Shown here piece after piece: positions 26,549 to 34,444 of a stretch of DNA of 64,000 nucleotides (the first letter of the stretch is position 1; each line of letters starts with the position of its first letter). A model generated the notes under the pieces. The model had not been told where the DNA came from and made no database searches. It was given only the letters and a program-made list of their open reading frames with translations. Made by a program: the position numbers and the translations under genes. Origin of the DNA: an uncultured Alistipes sp. (GTDB lineage Bacteria > Bacteroidota > Bacteroidia > Bacteroidales > Rikenellaceae); the NCBI GenBank assembly GCA_947367255.1, contig CANBCZ010000010.1, positions 1 to 64,000 on the forward strand, written 5' to 3'.

Positions 26549-26556
26549 TATCTTTG
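26549..26556 (+). promoter_or_regulatory. TATCTTTG promoter box of the steroid-reductase cluster
   Basis: A consensus -7 box 6 bp before the 5-alpha-reductase start. The upstream element is weak (a T-run near 26530). Confidence 0.5.
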
Positions 26557-26561
26557 TAATT

Positions 26562-27332
26562 ATGTTTACACTTGCAACATATAATACATTCCTTATCATT
26601 ATGGCAGCCGTTGCCGTAGTGGTGTTTATTGCACTCTACTTTGTCGAGGCAGGATATGGCTATCTGTTCAATCCTAAATTCGGTTTTCCTATTCCGAACC
26701 GCATTGCATGGGTGATTATGGAGTGTCCCGTATTTATTGCAATGACAATTCTCTGGTGGCTCTCGGATGTTCGCTTTGAGGCAGCGCCGTTAGTACTCTT
26801 CTTGATCTTCCAGACCCACTACTTCCAGCGTTCGTTCATCTTCCCTATGCTTATTCGCGGCAACTCGAAGATGCCGTTTGGTATTATGCTTATGGGTGCT
26901 GTTTTCAACACTCTCAATGCACTTATGCAGGGCGGCTGGATCTTCTATTTGGCACCTGAGCAGGGTTACTACGATGGTTGGATGTGCAAGCCGTATATCT
27001 ACATTGGCGCAGCTGTTTGGCTTGCAGGTTTTGTAATCAACCTCCAATCAGACTATATTATCCGTCACCTCCGTAAGCCGGGCGATACAAAGCACTACAT
27101 TCCAAAGGGAGGTATGTTCCGCTATGTGTCATCGGCAAACTACTTCGGAGAGTTTACAGAGTGGGTAGGTTTTGCTATTGCAAGTTGGTCTTGGGCAGGT
27201 GTTGTATTTGCACTCTGGACCTTTGCGAACCTCGGACCACGCGCACATTCGCTCTACAAGCGTTACGAGCGTGAGTTTGGCGAGGAGTTTACATCACTCA
27301 AACGTAAGAGAATTATTCCATTCATCTATTAA
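26562..27332 (+). CDS. 3-oxo-5-alpha-steroid 4-dehydrogenase (5-alpha-reductase)
   Basis: A 256-residue membrane enzyme of the SRD5A family, which reduces the C4-C5 double bond of 3-oxo-delta4 steroids to the 5-alpha configuration with NADPH. It has six to seven hydrophobic helices. The C-terminal NADPH-binding half closely follows human SRD5A1: SDYIIRHLRKPGDTKHYIPK, GGMFRYVSSANYFGE, then EWVGFAIASWSWAG and the final KRIIPFIY. Length equals the human enzyme. It heads a three-gene cluster with an old-yellow-enzyme reductase and an SDR. In gut Bacteroidota such clusters convert 3-oxo-delta4 bile acids towards allo forms such as isoallolithocholic acid; the substrate here is inferred. Confidence 0.92.
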   Translation: MFTLATYNTFLIIMAAVAVVVFIALYFVEAGYGYLFNPKFGFPIPNRIAWVIMECPVFIAMTILWWLSDVRFEAAPLVLFLIFQTHYFQRSFIFPMLIRGNSKMPFGIMLMGAVFNTLNALMQGGWIFYLAPEQGYYDGWMCKPYIYIGAAVWLAGFVINLQSDYIIRHLRKPGDTKHYIPKGGMFRYVSSANYFGEFTEWVGFAIASWSWAGVVFALWTFANLGPRAHSLYKRYEREFGEEFTSLKRKRIIPFIY

Positions 27333-27333
27333 T

Positions 27334-28575
27334 ATGAAGAAAGATCTACAAGAATCCAAACTCTTTACCCCGTACCAGATGGGTCCTGTTACTCTGCGTA
27401 ACCGAGTAATCCGCTCGGCTGCCTTTGAGAGTATGGGTAAGGATTTTGCACCAACACAGGATTTGAAGGATTACCACGTCAGCGTTGCTCGCGGAGGCGT
27501 AGGTATGACTACACTTGCATACGCATCTATCAACCGTAGCGGAGTGTCATTCAACTCACAGCTCTGGTTGCGTGACGAGATTGTACCACAGCTTCGCGAT
27601 ATTACCGACGCTGTACACGCAGAGGGTGCTGCCGTAGGTATTCAGATTGGACACTGCGGAAATATGACCCACTGGTCTACCGCAGGTAGTTTCCCTGTAT
27701 CTGCATCCAACGGTTTTAACCTCTACTCCCCTACCTTCCACCGTCGTATGACTCACGAGGATATTGCGCAGACCGCAAAGGACTTCGGCAAGGCTGTATA
27801 CACAGCTCATGAGGCAGGTTTCGACTCTGTGGAGGTGCACGCCGGTCACGGATACCTCATCTCGCAGTTCCTCTCCCCTTGGACAAACCGTCGTCGTGAC
27901 GAGTTCGGAGGTTCTCTCGAGAATCGTATGCGCTTTATGAAGATGTGCCTTACAGAGGTTATGGAGGCAGCTGCAAAGTGCAATATGGCAGTACTTGTCA
28001 AGCACAATATGGAGGATGGCTTCAAGAGCGGTATTCAGATTCCGGAGAGTATCGAGATTGCCAAGGAGATCGAGAAGTTCGGCGTTCACGGCATTGTCCT
28101 CTCATCAGGTTTCGTATCTCGTGCACCTATGGCGGTTATGCGCGGTCGTATCCCGACAAAGACCATGGGTTACTATATGGGCTGGAACGAGTGGCTGCAG
28201 AAGATTGTCGTTTCGCTCTTCGGTCAGTGGATGATTAAGGACTACGACTTCGAGGAGTGCTTCTTCCTTGAGAATGCAAAGAAGTTCCGTGCCGAGCTGA
28301 AGGGTCCGCTGGTATATGTTGGAGGTCTTGTATCTCGTGAGGGTATCGAGAATGTCCTTGATGAGGGCTTTGAGATGGTACAGATGGCACGTGCTCTTAT
28401 CAACGACCCTGCATTTATCAATAAGCTCCGCGAGGGCGACTTTACAACTCGTGCAGGCTGCGACCACCGCGACTACTGCATCGCTCGTATGTATTCTGAC
28501 AAGATGATGTGCTGTCACAACTGCAAGGAGCATATTCCTGAGAGATTGTGGAAAGAACTTCGCAAGATTAAGTAG
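27334..28575 (+). CDS. Old-yellow-enzyme family flavin reductase, probable steroid delta4 reductase (5-beta type)
   Basis: A 413-residue FMN-dependent TIM barrel. Motifs include LFTPYQMGPVTLRNRVIRSA at the start, IQIGHCGN (flavin and substrate contacts), EVHAGHGYLISQFLSPWTN with RRDEFGGSLENR, and a C-terminal phosphate-binding GG...ARALINDP. It lacks the FAD/NADH domain of BaiCD-type enzymes, yet keeps a cysteine-rich tail (CDHRDYC ... CCHNC), possibly an iron-sulfur site. It starts 1 bp after the 5-alpha-reductase stop. In related gut clusters the equivalent gene is assigned as a 5-beta-reductase that may also work in the oxidising direction. The upstream extension of the frame overlaps the first gene and is not used. 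Confidence 0.85.
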   Translation: MKKDLQESKLFTPYQMGPVTLRNRVIRSAAFESMGKDFAPTQDLKDYHVSVARGGVGMTTLAYASINRSGVSFNSQLWLRDEIVPQLRDITDAVHAEGAAVGIQIGHCGNMTHWSTAGSFPVSASNGFNLYSPTFHRRMTHEDIAQTAKDFGKAVYTAHEAGFDSVEVHAGHGYLISQFLSPWTNRRRDEFGGSLENRMRFMKMCLTEVMEAAAKCNMAVLVKHNMEDGFKSGIQIPESIEIAKEIEKFGVHGIVLSSGFVSRAPMAVMRGRIPTKTMGYYMGWNEWLQKIVVSLFGQWMIKDYDFEECFFLENAKKFRAELKGPLVYVGGLVSREGIENVLDEGFEMVQMARALINDPAFINKLREGDFTTRAGCDHRDYCIARMYSDKMMCCHNCKEHIPERLWKELRKIK

Positions 28576-28576
28576 T

Positions 28577-29386
28577 ATGAAGAGGTGTGGACAGATAGCA
28601 AAAGGCTCTAAAACAGCACTCGTTACCGGTGCTTCGACCGGCATCGGTCGTTGCTATACCGAGCGCCTTGCCTCATTAGGCTACAATCTGATTATTGTCA
28701 GCCGTGGAGGTGAGCAACTCGAACAACTCGCAGCGGAGCTTGAGCAAAAGGAGGGTATCAAGGTTCGTGCATTGGTGAAGGATCTTGCCACAGAGAGTGC
28801 CGCAAAGGAGCTCTATGAGTGGACAAAGAGCGAGGGTTATACAATCGATGTGCTTATTAACAATGCCGGAATGTTCTCATTCTGCGACGTTCTCAACACC
28901 CCTGACGAGCGTTTTGTAAGAGCTATTACCCTGCACGATATCACCAACACACTGCTCTGCAAGTATTTTGCTGCAGATATGGCTGCTCGTGGTGGCGGAT
29001 ATATCCTCAATATGTCGTCATACTCTATCTGGATGCCATGGCCGGGTCTTGCACTCTATAGCGCAAGTAAGGCATATCTCAAGTCGTTCTCAGTGGCATT
29101 TTCCAAGGAGGTACGCGAGAAGAAGGTCTATGTTACTACTGTCTGCCCTGCCGGTATCGCTACAGATCTCTACGGACTGAGCAAAAAGTGGCAAAAGATT
29201 GGTCTTAAGATCTGCGCACTCTCGACACCTAAGTTCTGCGCACGCCGTGGTCTGAACTCGCTGTGGAAGAGGCGTCGTTGCGTAGTGCCTGACTGGTGGA
29301 TGCGCCTGCTTATCCCACTGCTGCAGTTCTTGCCGATGTTTATGCTTAAGTGGTTGCGTAGCTTTACTTATAAGTGGCAGAAGTAA
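28577..29386 (+). CDS. Short-chain dehydrogenase, probable 3-beta-hydroxysteroid dehydrogenase
   Basis: A 269-residue SDR. The cofactor motif is TGASTGIG (about 18-25), followed by NNAG, a catalytic Ser in NMSSYSIW, and YSASKAY with the Tyr-Lys pair. Arg at the end of strand 2 (VSRGG) suggests NADP(H) preference. The C-terminus carries a hydrophobic basic segment (WMRLLIPLLQFLPMFMLKWL) that may hold the enzyme at the membrane near the 5-alpha-reductase. It starts 1 bp after the reductase gene and is followed by a terminator. Substrate assignment rests on the cluster: reduction of a 3-oxo steroid to the 3-beta alcohol. Confidence 0.8.
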   Translation: MKRCGQIAKGSKTALVTGASTGIGRCYTERLASLGYNLIIVSRGGEQLEQLAAELEQKEGIKVRALVKDLATESAAKELYEWTKSEGYTIDVLINNAGMFSFCDVLNTPDERFVRAITLHDITNTLLCKYFAADMAARGGGYILNMSSYSIWMPWPGLALYSASKAYLKSFSVAFSKEVREKKVYVTTVCPAGIATDLYGLSKKWQKIGLKICALSTPKFCARRGLNSLWKRRRCVVPDWWMRLLIPLLQFLPMFMLKWLRSFTYKWQK

Positions 29387-29393
29387 TTAGCAT

Positions 29394-29422
29394 TAGGAGT
29401 CACAGCGTGGCTCCTATTTTTT
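29394..29422 (+). terminator. Intrinsic terminator of the steroid-reductase cluster
   Basis: The stem TAGGAGTCA / TGGCTCCTA (one G-U pair) around CAGCG is followed by T6. Confidence 0.85.
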
Positions 29423-29430
29423 CAAAACAG

Positions 29431-29883
29431 ATGAAACACCTTGTAACCATATTTGCTGCTCTACTCTGCCTTGCCTGCAATAATCACGAGGAGCAACTGC
29501 CACAAACCGCTGCACCTGATGACTCAACGCCACTTTTCATCGAGGTTACAGAGATTACGGCTACCTCAGCTTGCGTTACCATAACGCCGAAGGATAGCCA
29601 ACTGCTCTACTACTTCGACACCCTGCGGGCGGACTATTTCAAGGTCTATAACGAGGTGTACGGCTTCCAATGCTTTATCGACGGCACTCTCAATACTCTG
29701 ATGAACACCCACTCTTTGAGCAAAGAGGAGATCTTGGAGACATTCCTCTTCTCCGGCACCACCAACCGCCAATTTACCACCCTCACCCCTCAAAGCGACT
29801 ACTACGCAATAGCAATGGGCATCGACCCCTCCGGCACAATCACCACCACCGTCATCGCCCTACCATTTAGTACTACAGAATAA
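29431..29883 (+). CDS. Small lipoprotein with a fibronectin-like fold
   Basis: A 150-residue lipoprotein with lipobox cysteine at residue 16 (LACNNHEE). The following segment (FIEVTEITATSACVTITPKD) has the alternating pattern of a fibronectin type III-like or related Bacteroidota beta domain. The upstream in-frame ATG at 29374 lies inside the SDR gene and before the terminator, so 29431 is the better start. Function unknown. It lies just after the steroid cluster but is separated from it by a terminator. Confidence 0.6.
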   Translation: MKHLVTIFAALLCLACNNHEEQLPQTAAPDDSTPLFIEVTEITATSACVTITPKDSQLLYYFDTLRADYFKVYNEVYGFQCFIDGTLNTLMNTHSLSKEEILETFLFSGTTNRQFTTLTPQSDYYAIAMGIDPSGTITTTVIALPFSTTE

Positions 29884-29961
29884 AAAACGTACATTTTGGG
29901 GCATTATGCCGTTAAAATAGGCTTGAAGCGAGGAAAATAGAATTTATTTATCCGTTTCTGA

Positions 29962-29992
29962 TTGCTTTTTAAGTCATAAAATAGTACCTTTG
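29962..29992 (+). promoter_or_regulatory. Promoter of the AspT/YidE transporter gene
   Basis: TTG (29962-29964), 20 bp, then TACCTTTG (29985-29992), 29 bp before the start. Nothing else is seen in the 138-bp gap from 29884. Confidence 0.65.
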
Positions 29993-30021
29993 CAGCACTT
30001 TAGGTTAATGATTTTAGGTTT

Positions 30022-31695
30022 ATGTGGTTAGTAAATCTTTTTACATCTAATTCGATTGCCCACGCTGTACTTATTTTAGGTCTTACTATTGCTGTGGGTC
30101 TTCTGTTGGGTCGAATAAAGTTCGGCTCAGTATCGTTGGGTATCACTTGGGTACTCTTTGTCGGCATTGTCCTCTCACACTTCGGACTTGGTATCGATGA
30201 GCAGATTTGTCACTTCGTAAAGGAGTTTGGACTCATCCTCTTTGTCTACTCGATCGGTCTGCAGGTCGGTCCGGGATTCTTCTCGTCGCTCAAGGAGGGA
30301 GGCGTAACGCTCAACTCGCTGGCAGTGCTGATTATTCTGCTCGGCTGCACAACTTGTTATGTTATCCACCTTATTTCGGGTGAGGATCTGACAACAATGA
30401 TCGGTGTACTCTCGGGCGCTGTAACAAATACTCCGGGTCTTGGTGCCGCACAGCAGACTGTGACCGACACACTTGGCAATACTGAGGTTGCAGGAGCAAT
30501 TACCAACGAGCTTGCATCGGCATACGCTGTTGCCTACCCTCTCGGTGTTGTGGGTATCATCGTATCGATGATTATCATCCGTTACATCTTCCGCGTAAAG
30601 CTCGAGAGAGAGAAGGTACTTGCAGAGCGCAACAATGAGCCTAAGACTGTTCGTATCGACTTGAAGGTATCAAACAAGGGTATCATCGGCAAGCGAATTG
30701 AGGATATTGCAACAATTACCCGCAGCAAATTTGTTGTTGCCCGTATGATTCGCGATGGCAAGCAGCAGATTGTTGCAGGCAGTACAGAGCTCCACGAGGG
30801 CGATATTCTGCGCGTGGTTATCGGCAACCGCGATGTAGAGCTTGTGCAGTCCCTTATCGGCGAGAGCGTACAGATTGACGACAAGGAGTGGCAGACATCG
30901 GCATCTAATCTTGAGAAGCGCCGTATTCTTGTTACAAAGTCGGGCATCAATGGTAAGCACATCAGCGATCTGCATATCCGCGAGAACTATAACGTAACTA
31001 TCACCCGCGTTGTGCGTGCCGGTATCGAGCTGGTGGCAACATACGAGCTCCGACTCCAGATGGGCGACGTGGTAGTTGTTGTCGGTCGCAAAAATGACCT
31101 TGATCAGGTTGCTGCAATCCTCGGTAACTCTGTACACCGCCTCGACCACCCGAACTTGCTGCCGATATTTATCGGTATCTTCCTCGGTGTGCTGCTCGGT
31201 TCTATTCCTATTATGCTTCCAGGCGTGCCTCTGCCTGTAAAGCTCGGTCTTGCAGGAGGTCCGCTGATTGTGGCGATACTTATGGCTCGCTATGGTCCGA
31301 ACTACAAGCTGGTTACCTTTACAACCAATAGTGCCAATATGATGATCCGCGAAATCGGCATCTCACTATTCCTTGCAGCTGTAGGTCTTGGTGCCGGCAA
31401 GGGATTTGCCTCAGCAATTGCAGACGGCGGTTATTGGTGGATTCTCTATGGTGTGGCAATCACTATGCTGCCACTGCTTATTGTGGGAATTATCGCTCGT
31501 AAGGTGTGCAAATACGACTACTTTACAATTATGGGACTTATGTCGGGTGCTATGACTGATCCACCGGCACTTGCATACGCAAACTCGGTATCGTCAAACG
31601 ACCGCTCAGCAGTCGCCTACGCTACGGTCTACCCGCTGACAATGTTCCTGAGAATCTTTACAGCACAGATACTTGCACTGATAGCTCTATCATAA
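30022..31695 (+). CDS. AspT/YidE/YbjL-type transporter with TrkA-C domains
   Basis: A 557-residue inner-membrane protein of the AspT exchanger superfamily. Two halves of about five helices each (residues about 1-195 and 375-557) flank two tandem TrkA-C/RCK-C regulatory domains (about 205-370: GIIGKRIEDIATITRSKFVV and GKHISDLHIRENYNVTITRV). Each membrane half contains the repeat signature GxVTNTPGLGAAQQ or GAMTDPPALAYAN. Family members exchange amino acids or carboxylates; substrate unknown. Monocistronic, with its own promoter and a strong terminator. Confidence 0.88.
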   Translation: MWLVNLFTSNSIAHAVLILGLTIAVGLLLGRIKFGSVSLGITWVLFVGIVLSHFGLGIDEQICHFVKEFGLILFVYSIGLQVGPGFFSSLKEGGVTLNSLAVLIILLGCTTCYVIHLISGEDLTTMIGVLSGAVTNTPGLGAAQQTVTDTLGNTEVAGAITNELASAYAVAYPLGVVGIIVSMIIIRYIFRVKLEREKVLAERNNEPKTVRIDLKVSNKGIIGKRIEDIATITRSKFVVARMIRDGKQQIVAGSTELHEGDILRVVIGNRDVELVQSLIGESVQIDDKEWQTSASNLEKRRILVTKSGINGKHISDLHIRENYNVTITRVVRAGIELVATYELRLQMGDVVVVVGRKNDLDQVAAILGNSVHRLDHPNLLPIFIGIFLGVLLGSIPIMLPGVPLPVKLGLAGGPLIVAILMARYGPNYKLVTFTTNSANMMIREIGISLFLAAVGLGAGKGFASAIADGGYWWILYGVAITMLPLLIVGIIARKVCKYDYFTIMGLMSGAMTDPPALAYANSVSSNDRSAVAYATVYPLTMFLRIFTAQILALIALS

Positions 31696-31703
31696 GTACA
31701 ATA

Positions 31704-31740
31704 AAAAAAACTGAAAGCAGATTGCTTTCAGTTTTTTTTA
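31704..31740. terminator. Bidirectional terminator
   Basis: A perfect 9-bp stem CTGAAAGCA / TGCTTTCAG has eight A before and a long T-run after, and sits between convergent genes. Confidence 0.9.
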
Positions 31741-31749
31741 TTCCCCCGA

Positions 31750-32496
31750 CTAAAATCCCAACTCATAGTGCAGCACACACTCGGCAACGCCATCGCCATC
31801 ATAATCAAAATGGTCACAGGCAAACCGCCCCAAAGGAATCTCTTTAACCTTTGTACCATTTTCTGTATAGAATACTTTTGGTGCAGGTCGTTTCTTGAAT
31901 GTATCTATATTCTCAGCGCGTTCAATCCATAGGTCTGTCCATCCGTCTAACCCCTCCGGATAGCTTCTGTGAGCCACTTTACCTTTACCAGAAAGTAGTG
32001 TATAAATCTCATAATAATCACACTTTGTCCGTTTTGATAGTGCCGGCACCCAGTCGGCATCGTGATTTTTGACAAAACTAAGTCTTACATAGACCGACAT
32101 CTCGCCACTTTTGCGATCTTTAACAAAGAGTAATGTAGTTTTTGAAACTGCACTGACAAGATTTGAATCTTTGTCCTTATATGTGATACGATAGGCATAG
32201 TTATCAACTATTGGCAGGTCGTAGGCAGAGTATTCGCTATTTACAGAGTATGCAAAATTGAGCGTATCACCCAACTTCGCCCTCTTACCCATACTAAAGC
32301 CCCATTGCCAATCCTTTGGCATTTTTCGCAGTTGAGCCTCGCAATCATTTGCTTTATAATACGGCAGACAATCCGATAACTTTATAAGCTCCGGAGTCCA
32401 CGGCACCAACTTATCATTCTGCTCTTGTGACAGTTCCTGTGCAGAGATTGAGCCACATAGCAGTGCGGTAAATAATATCAAAGAAAATCGGTGCAT
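31750..32496 (-). CDS. Exported protein of unknown function
   Basis: A 248-residue protein. The start MHRFSLILFTALLCGSISAQ gives a clean signal peptide; a start 17 codons earlier would spoil it and overlap the upstream gene. The mature part has no domain that I recognise. It contains charged segments and ends with DHFDYDGDGVAECVLHYELGF, whose DYDGDGVAE resembles a calcium-binding loop (DxDxDG) of the EF-hand or FG-GAP type. AT-rich. It is downstream of the PH-domain-like gene and may be co-transcribed with it. Confidence 0.55.
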   Translation of the reverse strand: MHRFSLILFTALLCGSISAQELSQEQNDKLVPWTPELIKLSDCLPYYKANDCEAQLRKMPKDWQWGFSMGKRAKLGDTLNFAYSVNSEYSAYDLPIVDNYAYRITYKDKDSNLVSAVSKTTLLFVKDRKSGEMSVYVRLSFVKNHDADWVPALSKRTKCDYYEIYTLLSGKGKVAHRSYPEGLDGWTDLWIERAENIDTFKKRPAPKVFYTENGTKVKEIPLGRFACDHFDYDGDGVAECVLHYELGF

Positions 32497-32522
32497 AATG
32501 CTTAAAATATACCCTCTTATAT

Positions 32523-32975
32523 CTAATACTTTAGTTTGTCTTTCCAATATTTATCGACCTCTATTCCGTGACTGATAAATATATCGACCAAATTATCTAT
32601 ATCCTGCCAACGAACTAACCCTAAACCTTTACTAAATCGCTCACCATCGCATGTCCAAACTGTAACTCTCATAATAGCTGTTCTACCTATTAGGTTGAAC
32701 TTTACACGAGCTATATCCTTAAATAGTACCTCTTTGTACTTTCTGAGATATGGGTGTACAAATGCAATCTCTGTATCAGTTATCGTTACATAGTTACAAC
32801 ATAGCAACTCCACAATCACCAATAATATCGGAAAAGCAGTTACCACCCACCAAGGCCAAGTCGGATATTGATCATCCAATGAGAGCATGTAACAAAGTAT
32901 CGGTGTTATGATAAGCGTAGGCAGAATGCTATAAAAATGTCCCGACCTAAAATAACCTCTTCTAAACGTCTTCAT
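32523..32975 (-). CDS. Small membrane protein with a bacterial PH-like domain
   Basis: A 150-residue protein with two adjacent hydrophobic helices (about residues 17-31 and 40-60), followed by a cytosolic beta-rich region: YVTITDTEIAFVHPYLRKYK and EVLFKDIARVKF fit a bacterial pleckstrin-homology (bPH/YdbS-like) fold. Function unknown; such proteins are often linked to membrane-stress responses. The gene has its own promoter. AT-rich compared with the flanking housekeeping genes. Confidence 0.55.
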   Translation of the reverse strand: MKTFRRGYFRSGHFYSILPTLIITPILCYMLSLDDQYPTWPWWVVTAFPILLVIVELLCCNYVTITDTEIAFVHPYLRKYKEVLFKDIARVKFNLIGRTAIMRVTVWTCDGERFSKGLGLVRWQDIDNLVDIFISHGIEVDKYWKDKLKY

Positions 32976-33002
32976 TCGCTACTTTTCATCTGATAACCAC
33001 TT

Positions 33003-33034
33003 CAAAGTTAGCTATTTAATAGATAAAATACAAA
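33003..33034 (-). promoter_or_regulatory. Promoter of the PH-like membrane protein gene
   Basis: On the minus strand, TTTG (33034-33031), 20 bp and TAACTTTG (33010-33003), 28 bp before the start codon. Confidence 0.6.
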
Positions 33035-33042
33035 TAAAATCA

Positions 33043-33072
33043 CACTATTTTATTATCAAAAGGCAGTAGATG
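33043..33072 (-). repeat. Partial copy of the REP-like element
   Basis: The 30 bases match the left end of copy 1 (15428-15457) at about 25 positions, sharing CACTATTTT, TCAAAAGG and AGTAG. The rest of the element is absent. It lies 48 bp from the full copy at 33121. Confidence 0.45.
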
Positions 33073-33120
33073 TATATCTTGAAATATCCATATTTACACT
33101 CCGATTACTCTCTGCACTCA

Positions 33121-33243
33121 TTTGTCGTCAAAAGTACGTAGCTGTGGTGCATCGTGCAAAAAAGTAGTGGCGGATAGTACAAAACGTACAGCCGCCACTA
33201 CTTTTTAAGGGATGTGCCGCAGATGCGTGCTTTTCACGACAAA
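33121..33243 (-). repeat. REP-like 3'-end hairpin element, copy 2
   Basis: The terminal arms TTTGTCGTCAAAAG and CTTTTCACGACAAA enclose a perfect 14-bp stem AAAAGTAGTGGCGG (33160-33173) / CCGCCACTACTTTT (33192-33205) with loop ATAGTACAAAACGTACAG. It ends 10 bp from the hom stop codon. The inner stem has A and T runs and could act as a bidirectional terminator. Copies 1 and 3 lie at 15433 and 53673. Confidence 0.8.
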
Positions 33244-33253
33244 TGCCGACAAA

Positions 33254-34444
33254 TTAATCTCTTGGATACGCCGCAATAAAGATATTACGCTTTCTCAACT
33301 CCTCCTGTGCCTTATGTAACTCGGTAAGCGAGATACGACCTACCACATACTTGTAGTTATCAGATGTGTAGCTCTCGCTGATTGACTCGAAGTTAAGAAG
33401 AGCGAGGTCCGACGCATCAGTATAGCGGTAGTAAACACGGAATGTGTGGTCGGTAGTATAAGTTGGCAGCTGAGAGTCATTGCGCTTCTTATACTCGTAC
33501 TTATAGTTATAGAGGCAGGCGGTAATATCGCTAAGCACAGCCGAGCCCGTAGGATAGCCACCCGCACCACGACCGAACATAAACTGCTTGTCGTAGAAAA
33601 GACCCTTGATAACAACACCATTGAACTCATCCTCAACGCTGTAGATGTACTTATTGCGAGAGATAAGCTGCGGCATAACGCTCATAATAAGGCGATTATT
33701 GGCAAGTTTCTCGACGTGAGCAACAAGCTTAAAGCGGCGCTCCTTCTCAGTTGCAAAACGAATATCGTCGTCGTTCATATTGCTGATACCGTATGTAAAG
33801 ATCTTATCCGGTGCAACATAGAGACCAAAGGCGTGAATAGTAATGATAATGAGCTTAAAGAGCGAATCCCAACCGTCGATATCGAGTGACGGATTACTCT
33901 CTGCAAAACCCAAATCCTGCGCGAGCTTGAGGGCTGCAGGGTAAGACATCTTCTCATTGAAGATCTTCGAGAGGATAAAGTTTGACGAACCGTTCAGAAT
34001 ACCCTTTACAGATGTAAGCAGGTCGTTGTCATAGTACTCCTCAAGGTTACGAATTACAGGGATAGAACCGCAAGCTGACGCATCATAGAGCAGAGCGGTA
34101 TTGTACTGCTGCTGCAGCTCGATAAGCTCCTCGATGTGGTAAGCGAGCATCTTCTTATTACCCGACACAACAGGCAGACGCTTCATCAGCGCGCGCTTTA
34201 CGATAGTATAAGCTGCCTCGGCATCGTCGATAAGCTCAACGATAAAGTTCACCTCCGGATCTGAGAAGATATCGTCGGCATTATCTGTAAAGTTTGCCTC
34301 AATATCACGAGGTTTGCTAAGGTCGCGAACACATATACGACAAATCTCTACATTGTCGGCACCAATACGCTTCAACACGTCATACAGACCCTTGCCGACT
34401 GTTCCGAAGCCGAAGAGTCCGATCTTTAATTTCTTACTGTTCAT
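33254..34444 (-). CDS. hom: Homoserine dehydrogenase
   Basis: A 396-residue NAD(P)-dependent enzyme that reduces aspartate semialdehyde to homoserine. The Rossmann motif is GFGTVGKGLYDVL (about 11-23), the family signature is the segment LAQDLGFAESNPSLDIDGWD, and the catalytic Lys lies in the SGNKKML region. A C-terminal extension from about 300 may be an ACT-like regulatory domain. It is the last gene of metY-metX-hom and overlaps metX by 11 bp, so homoserine is made beside the enzymes that turn it into homocysteine. Unlike many Bacteroidetes, it is not fused to aspartokinase. Confidence 0.95.
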   Translation of the reverse strand: MNSKKLKIGLFGFGTVGKGLYDVLKRIGADNVEICRICVRDLSKPRDIEANFTDNADDIFSDPEVNFIVELIDDAEAAYTIVKRALMKRLPVVSGNKKMLAYHIEELIELQQQYNTALLYDASACGSIPVIRNLEEYYDNDLLTSVKGILNGSSNFILSKIFNEKMSYPAALKLAQDLGFAESNPSLDIDGWDSLFKLIIITIHAFGLYVAPDKIFTYGISNMNDDDIRFATEKERRFKLVAHVEKLANNRLIMSVMPQLISRNKYIYSVEDEFNGVVIKGLFYDKQFMFGRGAGGYPTGSAVLSDITACLYNYKYEYKKRNDSQLPTYTTDHTFRVYYRYTDASDLALLNFESISESYTSDNYKYVVGRISLTELHKAQEELRKRNIFIAAYPRD

